Shown: in pieces, positions 15,554 to 23,756 of the stretch
Numbering within the stretch: the first letter of the stretch is position 1
Layout of the letters: every line of letters starts with the position of its first letter
From: Lachnospiraceae bacterium
Lineage (GTDB): Bacteria > Bacillota > Clostridia > Lachnospirales > Lachnospiraceae
Direction: 5' to 3'
Assembly (NCBI GenBank): GCA_014804425.1
Contig: JAAUZV010000012.1
Span: 223,469-276,311, forward strand
Length of the DNA stretch: 52,843 nucleotides
The notes under the pieces: generated by a model
Seen by the model: the letters and a program-made list of their open reading frames with translations, nothing else
The model's database searches: none
Told to the model about the DNA's origin: nothing
Translations under genes and position numbers: made by a program

Positions 15554-17006
15554 GCTGTATTATCAGATTGCGTTTGATGTAAGCCGCGGTGTGAAACAAC
15601 TCATTGCCGGAATCATGCTTGCCTTGCTGTGCAGGCATTTTATGGTGAGCGCAAAGGCAAAGCGGCGCGTGTGGACGGTTGGCGCGGCATATTTTGTCGT
15701 AGTGGCGGTGTTTTCATATATAGAGGTTGAGGTTTATTCGTTTACCGCATATTTATCGGCGTTTTCAGCGGCCTTTCTTATACTGTACTGTTTAGAAAGA
15801 GAGAACCGGCAAGTGAAGTTTTTGCTCTGCTATATCTTTTTTTCGGTGCGCGCGCTTGCGGCTTATGTTGCCAGAGACCTGAGATATTTTGTGGAAGAGC
15901 CCGTCGAGAGATGGATCATATTGAGGTCGGGAATGTCTCAGGAAAACATATGGCGCTGGTGCTTTTTGAGTTTCTGTCTGTTTTGTGTGATCGAATGCGT
16001 ATTGGTTGCACTGATCTTATGGCTGATCTGCAAAGGAATCAAAAGGATTTTCTTTTTTAACAGGAACGAGATGGAAAAAAAGGAAATGCTGTTACTCATG
16101 CTGCCGTCAATCTTAGGGATTGTCTATTATATCGGGAGCGAACGAAATATCAATTTGGTATGGGAAAAGACGGGCATGTATATGAATGATATGGTTCCGG
16201 AGTATGACATTGTGGAGATTGTCATACAGATCATCCTGATTGCGGCGATCATGTCCATGCTCTGGCTCTATCAAAAGCTGAAACAGGAGCAGGCCAAAAA
16301 GCAGAGCGACAGGCTGCTTTTACAGGAAGTAAAAAGCATGCGTGTGCATATTGAGGAGGTAGAGCGGCTGCATGACGATCTGCGGGGGCTGCGTCATGAT
16401 ATGAGAAATCACATCAGTGTTCTTAGGGGGCTTATGAGGCGGGGCGCGTTTGGACAGGCGCAGGAGTATTTGGATTCGCTGGGACGCTCGTATACCGGCG
16501 AGGCAGGCAAAGCCGGAGCGGTGTATGCCGGACAGCAGCCGGAGGAAAAAGGGGCGGATAAAGAAGAGCGGGAGCCGGAGATCATGACGGGAAATCCTGT
16601 GACGGACGTTATACTTTCAGAGCACCGCCGTCGGATCATGGAAGCGGAAATGATGTTTGAGGCGGATTTTCATTATCCTGACAGTGCGGTGGTGGATGTG
16701 TTTGATCTCAGCGTGATCTTGGACAATGCACTGACGAATGCGCTGGAAGCGGCACCGCAGGGAAGTTTCATACGGATTCGCAGCTTTCGGGAAGGGCAGG
16801 CCTATCTGATCGTGATTGAGAATACGTTTGAGGGAGAACTTGCAGGGCGCGGTACGGACGGGCTTTTGATGACGACGAAGCAGCCGGCGGAGGAGCACGG
16901 ATTCGGACTGCGCCACATAAAAACGGTCGTGGAGCGTTATCACGGCGCCATGACGATCGAACAAAAAGGGGATTTGGTTCAGCTTAACGTGATGCTGTGT
17001 ATTTGA
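15534..17006 (+). CDS. GHKL-type sensor histidine kinase partner of the LytTR regulator
   Basis: From GTG 15534 the protein has 490 residues. I chose this start because GGGAGGAGGAA lies just before it and because it overlaps the regulator gene by 20 bases. The first 230 residues hold five to six transmembrane segments. A coiled coil (about 240-280) leads to the phosphoacceptor box LHDDLRGLRHDMRNHISVLRG, then an ATPase domain with the N-box DNALTNALEAA and HGFGLRHIKTVVERYHG. A variable acidic segment (QQPEEKGADKEEREPE) interrupts the two. The AgrC-like layout fits sensing of a peptide or membrane signal. No terminator follows; the next gene starts after 140 bases. Confidence 0.88.
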   Translation: MEPEIYELYYQIAFDVSRGVKQLIAGIMLALLCRHFMVSAKAKRRVWTVGAAYFVVVAVFSYIEVEVYSFTAYLSAFSAAFLILYCLERENRQVKFLLCYIFFSVRALAAYVARDLRYFVEEPVERWIILRSGMSQENIWRWCFLSFCLFCVIECVLVALILWLICKGIKRIFFFNRNEMEKKEMLLLMLPSILGIVYYIGSERNINLVWEKTGMYMNDMVPEYDIVEIVIQIILIAAIMSMLWLYQKLKQEQAKKQSDRLLLQEVKSMRVHIEEVERLHDDLRGLRHDMRNHISVLRGLMRRGAFGQAQEYLDSLGRSYTGEAGKAGAVYAGQQPEEKGADKEEREPEIMTGNPVTDVILSEHRRRIMEAEMMFEADFHYPDSAVVDVFDLSVILDNALTNALEAAPQGSFIRIRSFREGQAYLIVIENTFEGELAGRGTDGLLMTTKQPAEEHGFGLRHIKTVVERYHGAMTIEQKGDLVQLNVMLCI

Positions 17007-17147
17007 TTTTCAGGAAGACCGCTTTCCAAATGTGAAATTTATTTACAAAACGTTAATCTGGAATGCAATCGACCTTGGAAAATGATAGTGAATTTTGGTG
17101 GAGTATGGTATCATTGTAGGAAATAATTGTTTGGGAGATTTTGGATC

Positions 17148-18145
17148 GTGATAGAAGAAGGTTTGATGAACTTTCTCTGCCAGAAAACCGAGTTGGAAGA
17201 ACTGGGCAATGAAGAGTTGCTGCAGGTTTGTCCGGAATTTGGAGAATCCATCGGAAAGGCGTTCAACAGCAATAACGTCATTTCATTCACGACCGAACTG
17301 GGTGAGCATTTGCAGGAAATGGATTTGTACAAGGCAAGCCTTTTGACGAAAATCTGGAGCAGAGCGAAAATCAGGACGAAGATGGTGAATACGACGAGGA
17401 AAAAGAACTGGAGATTTCCCAAATTTATCAGAAAAATTCGGATCAGGCGAGAGCCTACTGCGGATTTCATATATTGTGCGTTTCCGCAATGGCTTTTCTG
17501 ACAAGGGACGCCGGACTGAGAAAGATGCTTGCTGATCTGGAACTGGGAGAAAAAATCCGCTATCTGACTGAGGAGACGCCGCAGAGACCGTATCTCAAAT
17601 CCATTACCTATGTGAACAGTATGCTTAAAACCTGCTCCAACAAGAAACTGTTGGTTTTACAGCCGTCAAGGCAACAGGGATTTTATGCGACAGTAAATGA
17701 TTTAAACAACTGCTTTCATCTGCTTTTTCTGCTGGAAGAACAGGTTGTGGAGAAATTCGGTGCGAAATACGGCGCGGAGAAGTTTTTTGCCGATGAGTCG
17801 CTGGTGCGGTTAGCGCATGGAGAGTATCCGCAGGAAGCGTGGGGAAAAAGCTATTCCACCCGTTTTATGGAATGTAATTATACCACGGCGGATCACGCGG
17901 CGTTTAAAAATGATGATTCCATGAGAATGATTTGGGGTGAAATGCCGCCGGATTATATTCCGGCCATTGACAGATATGGGGTGATTGTGCTGCTAGAAAC
18001 TACGGTGCGCCGCAGCTTCGACGCCCCATTTTTGTTCGTTCCGCACATTGCCTTAAAACCGTATGTTCGTATTGAGAGGGAACTTACGGCAAAGGAATAC
18101 GCGGCGCGGATGGGGAAGATAGCGAAGCAAGATGGGATTTGTTAA
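17148..18145 (+). pseudogene. Frameshifted gene for an unrecognised soluble protein
   Basis: A first frame runs from GTG 17148 (GGGAG site ten bases upstream) through MNFLCQKTELEELGNEELLQ and EHLQEMDLYK. Near 17333-17340 the sensible reading moves to another frame: GKPFDENLEQSENQDEDGEY, then KNSDQARAYCGFHILCVSAM, and on to AARMGKIAKQDGIC and TAA 18143-18145. One missing base near 17338 explains the break. The joined protein would have about 332 residues with an acidic linker (about 65-95). I do not recognise the family. No slippery heptamer or downstream hairpin is evident, so a mutation is more likely than programmed frameshifting. The second part alone could still be translated from ATG 17489. 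Confidence 0.6.
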
Positions 18146-18335
18146 GATACCAAACACAGAGAGAATCCTTCCAGTGTTTGCTGAAACTAAGGTTCGGCTA
18201 ATCCCTGATGCAGTTACCGGAAAGATTGATGTCCGTGGTATTGAAATCCCCGAATACGAATTTGCGGAGGGCGACATTGATAAAGGAAGCAATGAGAATA
18301 TTGAAACAGCGGAAGGTAAAGCATATGAAGAATAG
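18132..18335 (+). CDS. Small acidic protein, 67 residues
   Basis: It overlaps the end of the frameshifted gene by 14 bases and the start of the membrane protein gene by 11 bases, an arrangement that favours a real, translationally coupled gene. The product has no cysteines, no membrane segment and an acidic tail (EIPEYEFAEGDIDKGSNENI). The ribosome site (AGCGAAGCAAG) is weak. It resembles a small antitoxin or immunity protein only in size and position; I do not recognise a family. Confidence 0.45.
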   Translation: MGFVKIPNTERILPVFAETKVRLIPDAVTGKIDVRGIEIPEYEFAEGDIDKGSNENIETAEGKAYEE

Positions 18336-19140
18336 ATTATCAAAATGGTGGTTTCTGATTGTAATTGTAATCCCGTTCCTTCTCATGTTCTGTCTGCATA
18401 TTGGAATTGCGCTTGGCAGCTACTTTGGCATCAACATCAATGTGCCAAATGTCGATGCATCCATGTGGTTTATCTTTTGCGGCAGTTACTTGGGCGGGAC
18501 GATGACACTTGCCGGTGTGATGATTACATTGAGGCATGAGCGCAGTATTCATCAATATGAAAAAGCATTGGAGAGCATCGAAAAAGAAAGGGACGGGCTG
18601 GGAAAAACAGGATACGATCCGGTTGAAATAGCCGCTATTCGGCAGCAGTTGGCAGAGGAAATGCAAAAGATCAATGCTGTAAAACTGAAAGCAATGTTTT
18701 TCACAGATATTTATGTAGTACCGCCCGGATGTTCCGCTTGTAAAAATCTATGTAGGATACCGACAATTTTGCCGGAATTTCAAAAGACATACGAAAAGAT
18801 TAGCAATCGGATTTTCACTTTGTTGGAGTTAATTGACTCTTATATAGCTATTTGTAACAGAAATGCGATAAAGCGAGCTTTAATCATGAATTGCCAGCAA
18901 ATAAATCAACAACTACAATCTCAGGGACAGCTACCGAAATATGGCGAAGCTGAACTAAAGGGATATGAAAGCGAGATTATCAATGTAGAGTCTCAGCAAA
19001 ATGATATTATCGCTGCATTAACTGAAGTCGGCAAGTATAATCAGGCCGAAATTCCCCAACTTAATGCATTGGCAAGAGAATATATTGCTATAAAGCAAAA
19101 AAACGCCTACAAGGATTGTTTCCCAACCAAGGAGGGATGA
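18325..19140 (+). CDS. Membrane-anchored coiled-coil protein
   Basis: From ATG 18325 (GGAAGG eight bases upstream) the product has 271 residues. Two N-terminal transmembrane segments (about 8-33 and 45-68) are followed by a long cytoplasmic helical region: HERSIHQYEKALESIEKERD, then IAAIRQQLAEEMQKINAVKLKAM. CSACKNLC at about 133-140 provides three closely spaced cysteines that could bind metal. It lies 4 bases before the YhcG nuclease gene and shares its operon. A longer frame exists upstream but has no ribosome site. I do not recognise the family; membrane tethering beside a nuclease suggests, but does not prove, a defence role. Confidence 0.65.
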   Translation: MKNRLSKWWFLIVIVIPFLLMFCLHIGIALGSYFGININVPNVDASMWFIFCGSYLGGTMTLAGVMITLRHERSIHQYEKALESIEKERDGLGKTGYDPVEIAAIRQQLAEEMQKINAVKLKAMFFTDIYVVPPGCSACKNLCRIPTILPEFQKTYEKISNRIFTLLELIDSYIAICNRNAIKRALIMNCQQINQQLQSQGQLPKYGEAELKGYESEIINVESQQNDIIAALTEVGKYNQAEIPQLNALAREYIAIKQKNAYKDCFPTKEG

Positions 19141-19144
19141 TAAA

Positions 19145-20167
19145 ATGGATGACCTCAATTTAACTCCATATGAGGATATTTACTCAGAAATAAAGGAAAC
19201 TCTTTTGCTGTCACGCAATCAGGCATATAACGCGGTCAATTTTGCAATGGTGCAGGCTTATTGGCAGATTGGACGCATTATTGTGGAACATGAGCAGGAC
19301 GGAAATATGCGGGCTGGTTACGGGAAAGCCGTGCTGCAGGAGTTATCCAGCCGTTTGACTAGGGACTTTGGCAAAGGCTTTTCAGTGCGGACATTGCAGC
19401 AGATGAAGAAGTTTTATGTGATGTTTCCAAATACGAACGCACTGCGTTCGCAATTGACATGGACGCACTATCGCCTCCTGTTGTCGGTGGAAAACGAACA
19501 GGCAAGGCGGTGGTATATGGATGAGGCAATCGCTTCCGCATGGTCGAGCCGCCAATTGGAACGGCAGATTTCCACACTGTATTATGAACGCCTTCTTGCA
19601 AGCCAGGTTCAGGCGCCCGTGAGAGATGAAGCTATGGAACTCACAGCTCCCTTGGCCGCGGGGAACTTTATTAAAGACCCCTATGTGCTGGAATTTCTTG
19701 ACCTGAAAAATTATCCGGCATTGCGGGAGTCGGATTTGGAACAGGCATTGATCGATAAATTGCAGGAATTCCTGTTGGAGTTGGGGCGCGGTTTCTGTTT
19801 TGTCGCCAGACAGAAACTGATGCGCTATGAAGACGAGGATTTTTATCTTGACCTCGTGTTTTATCACAGTATCTTGAAATGCCATGTGCTGATTGATCTG
19901 AAAATCGGCAAGCTGACCCACGGTGACATCGGACAGATGGATAGCTACATTCGGATGTTCGATGCGCTTTTCAAAAACGAGGATGACAATCCTACCATTG
20001 GCATCATCCTGTGTTCCCAGAAGAATGAGGCAATCGTCAAATACTCTGTTTTGAATGATGCCCAACAGGTCTTTGCTTCGCGCTATCGTTTCGCACTACC
20101 TACTGCTGAAGAATTACAGCATGAAATTGAAGCTGAGCGCAGACGGATTGAGGAACAGGAAGGATGA
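19145..20167 (+). CDS. YhcG/DUF1016 family PDDEXK nuclease
   Basis: This 340-residue protein matches YhcG. The N-terminal DUF1016 winged-helix part has NFAMVQAYWQIGRIIVEHEQ, then YGKAVLQELSSRLTRDFGKG and FSVRTLQQMKKFY. The C-terminal nuclease-like part has YEDEDFYLDLVFYH and HVLIDLKIGKLTHGDIGQMDSYIRMFD, with the D...(D/E)xK pattern (D, then DLK) of the PDDEXK fold. YhcG genes are frequently found beside type I restriction genes and in defence islands. GGAGGGATGATAAA precedes ATG 19145. Directly downstream is a truncated HsdR start, supporting descent from a restriction locus. The nuclease itself appears intact. Confidence 0.88.
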   Translation: MDDLNLTPYEDIYSEIKETLLLSRNQAYNAVNFAMVQAYWQIGRIIVEHEQDGNMRAGYGKAVLQELSSRLTRDFGKGFSVRTLQQMKKFYVMFPNTNALRSQLTWTHYRLLLSVENEQARRWYMDEAIASAWSSRQLERQISTLYYERLLASQVQAPVRDEAMELTAPLAAGNFIKDPYVLEFLDLKNYPALRESDLEQALIDKLQEFLLELGRGFCFVARQKLMRYEDEDFYLDLVFYHSILKCHVLIDLKIGKLTHGDIGQMDSYIRMFDALFKNEDDNPTIGIILCSQKNEAIVKYSVLNDAQQVFASRYRFALPTAEELQHEIEAERRRIEEQEG

Positions 20168-20169
20168 TT

Positions 20170-20289
20170 ATGCCAGGATTTACAAACACAAGAGAAAGTG
20201 CCCTAGAAGCCCTTAGTGTAAAATATCTGGTTGAGCAGAACGGCTATGAAGAGGAAAATAACGCCGATTATTTGGGCATGGGAAAATAA
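20170..20289 (+). pseudogene. hsdR: N-terminal stub of a type I restriction HsdR subunit
   Basis: Thirty-nine codons read MPGFTNTRESALEALSVKYL, then VEQNGYEEENNADYLGMGK and TAA. The sequence to NNADY matches the typical start of HsdR proteins, where NADYNKEYA and a nuclease domain should follow. The homology ends near 20271 and the frame closes 18 bases later. No HsdS or HsdM is present in the window. The following 228 bases (20290-20517) hold no gene I can support and probably contain the deletion junction. Confidence 0.6.
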
Positions 20290-20517
20290 TAAGTAGAGGG
20301 AAAGGGGTGTATCGGCTCTTTTCTGTGTCACAACAAGAAAATGTTCATTGACAACAATATCGTAACGTGTGTGCCGCGTTCGGTCGAAAAGAAAAGTGAA
20401 GGCAGGTAATAAATGACATGGATGTTCCCGCGGACATGGAACGGGTGAAAACATATATGTGGATTTCGGGAGTTTGTCGGGTGCCTGCCAATAGGAAACC
20501 AAGGAAGGGAGATTCAT

Positions 20518-21393
20518 ATGAGGGTAGAGAATGCAGGCAGCGCGGGAAATATCGCCGCGGCAGGTGCGGGGATGGCGTTAGGTCTTCTCGGGCAAAATGA
20601 GGATGCGCAGTCAAAGAGCATCAAAAAGCAGATAGAGGAAAAGCAGCAGGAGCTTTCCGAATTGTCCTCCAAGGAGGATATGAGTCCTGAGGAAAAAATG
20701 AAAAAGCGTCAGGAGCTGACAAAGGAAATCTCCGATCTGAATATGCAGCTCAGACAGCATCAGATGGAAAAGCGGATGCAGGAAAAAGCGGAGAAGCAGA
20801 AAAAGAGCCGCAACGCGCAGAGCACGGAAACACAGAGAGCACGAAGCGCATCCAAAGGAAAGAAAAAAACACGGGCGGCCGGTCTTTCCACAGAAGGAAT
20901 GTCCGCGATGCTTTCTGCGGATACATCCATGAAGCAGGCGCAGGTGCAGGGCAGCGTCTCGAACAGCATGGAAAATCGCGCAGGCGTTATAGAGACGGAG
21001 ATCAAGCTGGATTCCGCTCGTGGAGGTGCGACAGAGGGAAAAGAAGCCGCACTCGCGGATGTGAGGGCAAGGGCCGAAGACGCGGCTGTCGCACAGGCGG
21101 GTTCACTGCGTGAGGCGAATGAAAGCGCGCGCGAAGCGGCGGAAGCGGAGCGCAGCAATACCGCGGAGCGCACAGAGAAGACGGAGCGCGGGCAAACGGA
21201 ACATAGCGGACAAACGAAAAATGCGGAAAAGACAAATACGGAAGACGCGGATTCTGCAAAGAAGAACCCTGCACAAAAAGCAGAAGCCGGTCAGGATGAG
21301 AATAAAAATGCACAGGGAATGGCAGCCGGCATGGATATCGGAAGGGAAAAATCTCAGTCGGAGCTGTACCATCCGGTAGATGTCAGGATCTGA
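20518..21393 (+). CDS. FlxA-like coiled-coil protein with low-complexity tail
   Basis: This 291-residue protein has a heptad-rich section (about 35-95: SIKKQIEEKQQELSELSSKE, DMSPEEKMKKRQELTKEISD, LNMQLRQHQMEKR) that matches the FlxA-like pattern. The rest is an Ala/Glu/Lys/Thr-rich stretch with EKT-type low-complexity (about 195-270). There is no signal peptide or membrane segment. FlxA-like proteins are seen in flagellated Clostridia, but their role is unclear. AAGGGAGATTCAT precedes ATG 20518. A strong terminator follows, so it is a single-gene unit. The C-terminal composition suggests disorder. Confidence 0.7.
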   Translation: MRVENAGSAGNIAAAGAGMALGLLGQNEDAQSKSIKKQIEEKQQELSELSSKEDMSPEEKMKKRQELTKEISDLNMQLRQHQMEKRMQEKAEKQKKSRNAQSTETQRARSASKGKKKTRAAGLSTEGMSAMLSADTSMKQAQVQGSVSNSMENRAGVIETEIKLDSARGGATEGKEAALADVRARAEDAAVAQAGSLREANESAREAAEAERSNTAERTEKTERGQTEHSGQTKNAEKTNTEDADSAKKNPAQKAEAGQDENKNAQGMAAGMDIGREKSQSELYHPVDVRI

Positions 21394-21432
21394 CAGACGG
21401 GAAATGATTTCTATAAAGCATGGGAGTGTCGG

Positions 21433-21470
21433 AAAAAGTGTACAAGTTAGCGATAACTTGTACACTTTTT
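21433..21470. terminator. Strong bidirectional terminator
   Basis: AAAAAGTGTACAAGTTA, loop GCGA and TAACTTGTACACTTTTT form a 17-base perfect stem. It is flanked by an A run and a T run, so it can work in both directions. It closes the FlxA-like gene. Confidence 0.9.
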
Positions 21471-21518
21471 GCGTATAAGTGCAAATGAAAATGTGCAGGG
21501 TAATTTGAAAAAAATTGA

Positions 21519-21549
21519 TTGACATTCCATCGGGTGGAAGGTATATGGT
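21519..21549 (+). promoter_or_regulatory. MerR-type promoter with operator dyad in the spacer
   Basis: TTGACA (21519-21524) is followed by a 19-base spacer to TATGGT (21544-21549). Inside the spacer TTCCA-TCGGG-TGGAA (21525-21539) is a perfect dyad. An over-long spacer carrying the dyad is the classic layout of promoters controlled by MerR-family proteins. The gene 40 bases downstream encodes such a protein, so autoregulation is likely. A 17-base alternative (TATATG) also exists. Confidence 0.7.
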
Positions 21550-21588
21550 TAATACAAATCTTGTAAGGAAGGGCGGTTTTCATACGCT

Positions 21589-22248
21589 ATGAAAATCAAC
21601 GAGGTCGAGCAATTAGTCGGCATCACGAAAAAGAACATTCGTTTTTATGAAGAGAAAGGGCTGTTAGAACCGAAGCGGCAGGTGCAGAACGGATATCGCG
21701 ACTACTCGGAGGAGGACGTCGATATGTTAAAGAGGATTAAACTTCTGCGGAAGCTCTCGGTTCCGATCGAGGAGATCAAAAAGCTGCAGACGAAGCATAT
21801 GACGCTGGAGGACTGTTTAAGAAGGCATGAGATCTCCCTTGCACGGGAGGAAAAGAATCTTGCGCAGATTCGCGAACTATGTGCGGAGCTTACGGAAACC
21901 GGTGCGGAGTTTGAAACACTTCCTACCGAGGAGCTGCTTGCCGGGATGGAAGACAGGGAGAAAGGAGGGACACGTCTGATGAATGTGACTGCAACGGACA
22001 TGAGAAGAAAAAAGAAGATTGCGCCGCTTATTGTGGCGGCTGGGGTGACGCTGTATATGGCGGTGCTCTTGATACTGGTCATAGCAGGAATTTTTTATTC
22101 GGGAGAATCGATACCGGGCGCGGTGATTCCGTTTATCGCCATTGTCATCATAATGCCGCTGATTGTGATCGGCGGGATTTTGATCGCCGTGCGTGAGCGG
22201 TTAAAAGAGATCGGGAACGGGGAAGAGGACGACGCAGCAAAATATTAA
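21589..22248 (+). CDS. MerR-family regulator with two C-terminal membrane segments
   Basis: This 219-residue protein starts with a MerR DNA-binding domain (MKINEVEQLVGITKKNIRFY, then YEEKGLLEPKR and GYRDYSEEDVDMLKRI) and a dimerisation coiled coil (about 75-110). The effector end is unusual: after about 135 there are two hydrophobic segments (LIVAAGVTLYMAVLLILVIA and AVIPFIAIVIIMPLIVIGGI), so the regulator is membrane-tethered. No metal-binding cysteine pattern is seen. It lies 13 bases before a UPF0145 gene, and both should be transcribed from the dyad-bearing promoter at 21519. Confidence 0.85.
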   Translation: MKINEVEQLVGITKKNIRFYEEKGLLEPKRQVQNGYRDYSEEDVDMLKRIKLLRKLSVPIEEIKKLQTKHMTLEDCLRRHEISLAREEKNLAQIRELCAELTETGAEFETLPTEELLAGMEDREKGGTRLMNVTATDMRRKKKIAPLIVAAGVTLYMAVLLILVIAGIFYSGESIPGAVIPFIAIVIIMPLIVIGGILIAVRERLKEIGNGEEDDAAKY

Positions 22249-22261
22249 GGAGGGAACAAAG

Positions 22262-22576
22262 ATGCTGTTATTAAGTATTGAATATGTGCCGGGAAAAGAG
22301 ATTGAGGCACTCGGAATGGTTAAGGGAACAACGGTAAGGGCGAAGAACATCGGACGTGATTTTTTATCGGGTATGAAAAATCTGGTAGGCGGAGAAATCA
22401 CCGCGTATACGGAGATGCTCAATGAAGCGCGTTCTATTGCGATCAAGCGGATGGTGGATGAGGCGGAGGCAATCGGTGCGGATGCGGTCATCGGGATCAT
22501 GTACGGATCTTCGCAGATCATGTCGGGTGCGGCGGAAATCATCGCTTACGGAACGGCGGTGAAATTTAAGGCATAA
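22262..22576 (+). CDS. UPF0145 (YbjQ-type) protein
   Basis: This 104-residue protein has the YbjQ/UPF0145 pattern: EIEALGMVKGTTVRAKNIGRD, GGEITAYTEMLNEARSIAIKRM, EAEAIGADAVIGI and the closing AEIIAYGTAVKF. The family forms compact oligomers and is sometimes annotated as heavy-metal binding; its function is unproven. AAGGAGGGAACAAAG precedes ATG 22262. It shares an operon with the membrane-tethered MerR regulator, which suggests a common stress or envelope signal. Confidence 0.82.
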   Translation: MLLLSIEYVPGKEIEALGMVKGTTVRAKNIGRDFLSGMKNLVGGEITAYTEMLNEARSIAIKRMVDEAEAIGADAVIGIMYGSSQIMSGAAEIIAYGTAVKFKA

Positions 22577-22642
22577 AGGGAATCAAGATATTCTAAGGCT
22601 GAAAAAATCGCAGTCTAAGAAAGTCTAGGTGATTCCGAGAAG

Positions 22643-22662
22643 AATCCGCAAGCGGATTTTTT
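22643..22662 (+). terminator. Hairpin terminator after UPF0145 gene
   Basis: AATCCG-CAAG-CGGATT is followed by TTTT. It lies 67 bases after the UPF0145 stop. The same kind of short palindrome (AAGAAnnCGC ... GCG) recurs elsewhere in the window. Confidence 0.65.
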
Positions 22663-22797
22663 ACGGATAACAGAAGGGGGAGAGCGATCATACGATTGCG
22701 CTTCCCCTTGCGCTTATGCTATGATAAAAAACAGGGGGACAAACAAATCACAATTATCATTTGCCGATTTTAGACTGATTTTTAAGGAGGGGAATTG

Positions 22798-23337
22798 ATG
22801 TATCTGACATTAAAATTAAATGCGCGTTTTCAGCCCAAGCACAGGTTTGAACTTGAGGATGCTCTGCAGGAAATTTTGGAGAAAAAAGGAATTGGAGAGA
22901 TTACCGGAGGTGGAACAGCGCAGAATCCCGATGGAGAGATTGCGTACTGCGATATCGAGATTCATTTGACAGAGGATCGCCAGGAACTCATCCCATGGCT
23001 GGTGGATCTGCTGAATAGAATAGGAATCCCCAAGGGTTCTCGTTTGCAGGGTACGGAACCCGAAATAGAAGTGGGAACATTAGAGGGAATGGCCTACTAT
23101 TCCAATGGCGTTGATCTGTCCGAGGAGGTATATAAGAGTTGTGATATCAATTATGTAATCGAGCAAATGGAGCAGGCGATGAAGGGAATCGGAAGCATGT
23201 ACAGTTATTGGGAGGGAAAAACCTACACGGCTTTGTATTTTTATGGGAGTTCTTTTGCAGAGATGAAAAAGAGCGTTGAACCGTTTTTGGCAACATATCC
23301 GCTATGTCAGAAATGCCGGATTGAACAGATCGCTTGA
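22798..23337 (+). CDS. Uncharacterised cytoplasmic protein
   Basis: This 179-residue protein starts at ATG 22798, seven bases after AAGGAGG. It looks like two ferredoxin-like alpha/beta repeats: FELEDALQEILEKKGIGEIT with CDIEIHLTEDRQELIPWLVD, and later EQMEQAMKGIGSMYSYWEGK with TALYFYGSSFAEMKKSVEPF. It ends with a CQKC pair. I do not recognise the family; similar short proteins occur as immunity-like proteins in Clostridia, which is only a weak hint. A possible promoter with TATGAT lies near 22720. A hairpin terminator follows. Confidence 0.65.
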   Translation: MYLTLKLNARFQPKHRFELEDALQEILEKKGIGEITGGGTAQNPDGEIAYCDIEIHLTEDRQELIPWLVDLLNRIGIPKGSRLQGTEPEIEVGTLEGMAYYSNGVDLSEEVYKSCDINYVIEQMEQAMKGIGSMYSYWEGKTYTALYFYGSSFAEMKKSVEPFLATYPLCQKCRIEQIA

Positions 23338-23364
23338 TTCTATTTCCTATATGTTTGTAAAGTG

Positions 23365-23405
23365 ATCAGAGCGCACAGACAATATAATCTACGCGCTCTG
23401 ATTTT
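23365..23405. terminator. Hairpin terminator between convergent genes
   Basis: ATCAGAGCGC (23365-23374) pairs with GCGCTCTGAT (23393-23402), followed by TTT. The 18-base loop is long but the ten-base stem is perfect. It ends the gene at 22798; copA converges from the other side about 140 bases away. Confidence 0.65.
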
Positions 23406-23543
23406 GTGAGTACGGCAATGAACAAAAGAAGCCGTGTTAAGAGTATATCGTCATTCTGCAAGGGGTGCTCCGCTGACTGATGACAACGCAGCAGATGACG
23501 ATAGAAACAGTGCAGTTTGCCTGATTATGAATGGGACACTACA

Positions 23544-23756
23544 CTAGCTTCTTGCGATGTTCACCAACTCATATCCGGCATCCGCGATCGCCTGTTTCAG
23601 CGTGTCGTCAGAGAGGTCGTCTGTCGGGGTGATGCTTGCGCTTTTTCCTGCCAGATCGACGCTTACCGATGAGACGGACAGCTTAGAAAGCGCTTCCTCT
23701 ACATGCTTTTTGCAGTGTTCGCACATCATTCCTTCAATGCTTAATGTGATTGTCAT
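23544..23756 (-). CDS. copZ: CopZ-like copper chaperone from an internal start inside copA
   Basis: The last 70 residues of copA start at an internal ATG (23756) preceded by AAGGAGGAGACAACT, a near-ideal ribosome site eight bases away. The product MTITLSIEGMMCEHCKKHVE and onward is a complete HMA chaperone with the CxxC copper site. There is no stop between the ATPase and this part. Two readings are possible: a former copZ gene whose upstream stop was lost, or deliberate production of both a fused and a free chaperone. The E. coli copA makes a free chaperone by frameshifting, so precedent exists for the idea. Whether it is translated here is inferred. Confidence 0.55.
   Translation of the reverse strand: MTITLSIEGMMCEHCKKHVEEALSKLSVSSVSVDLAGKSASITPTDDLSDDTLKQAIADAGYELVNIARS

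Noticed and set aside
17330-17345. Programmed ribosomal frameshift
   Set aside because: There is no slippery heptamer and no stable downstream structure that I can see.
19382-20065. Minus-strand open frame of 227 codons opposite YhcG
   Set aside because: The plus-strand protein matches a known family in full, and the opposite frame has no plausible start or motif.
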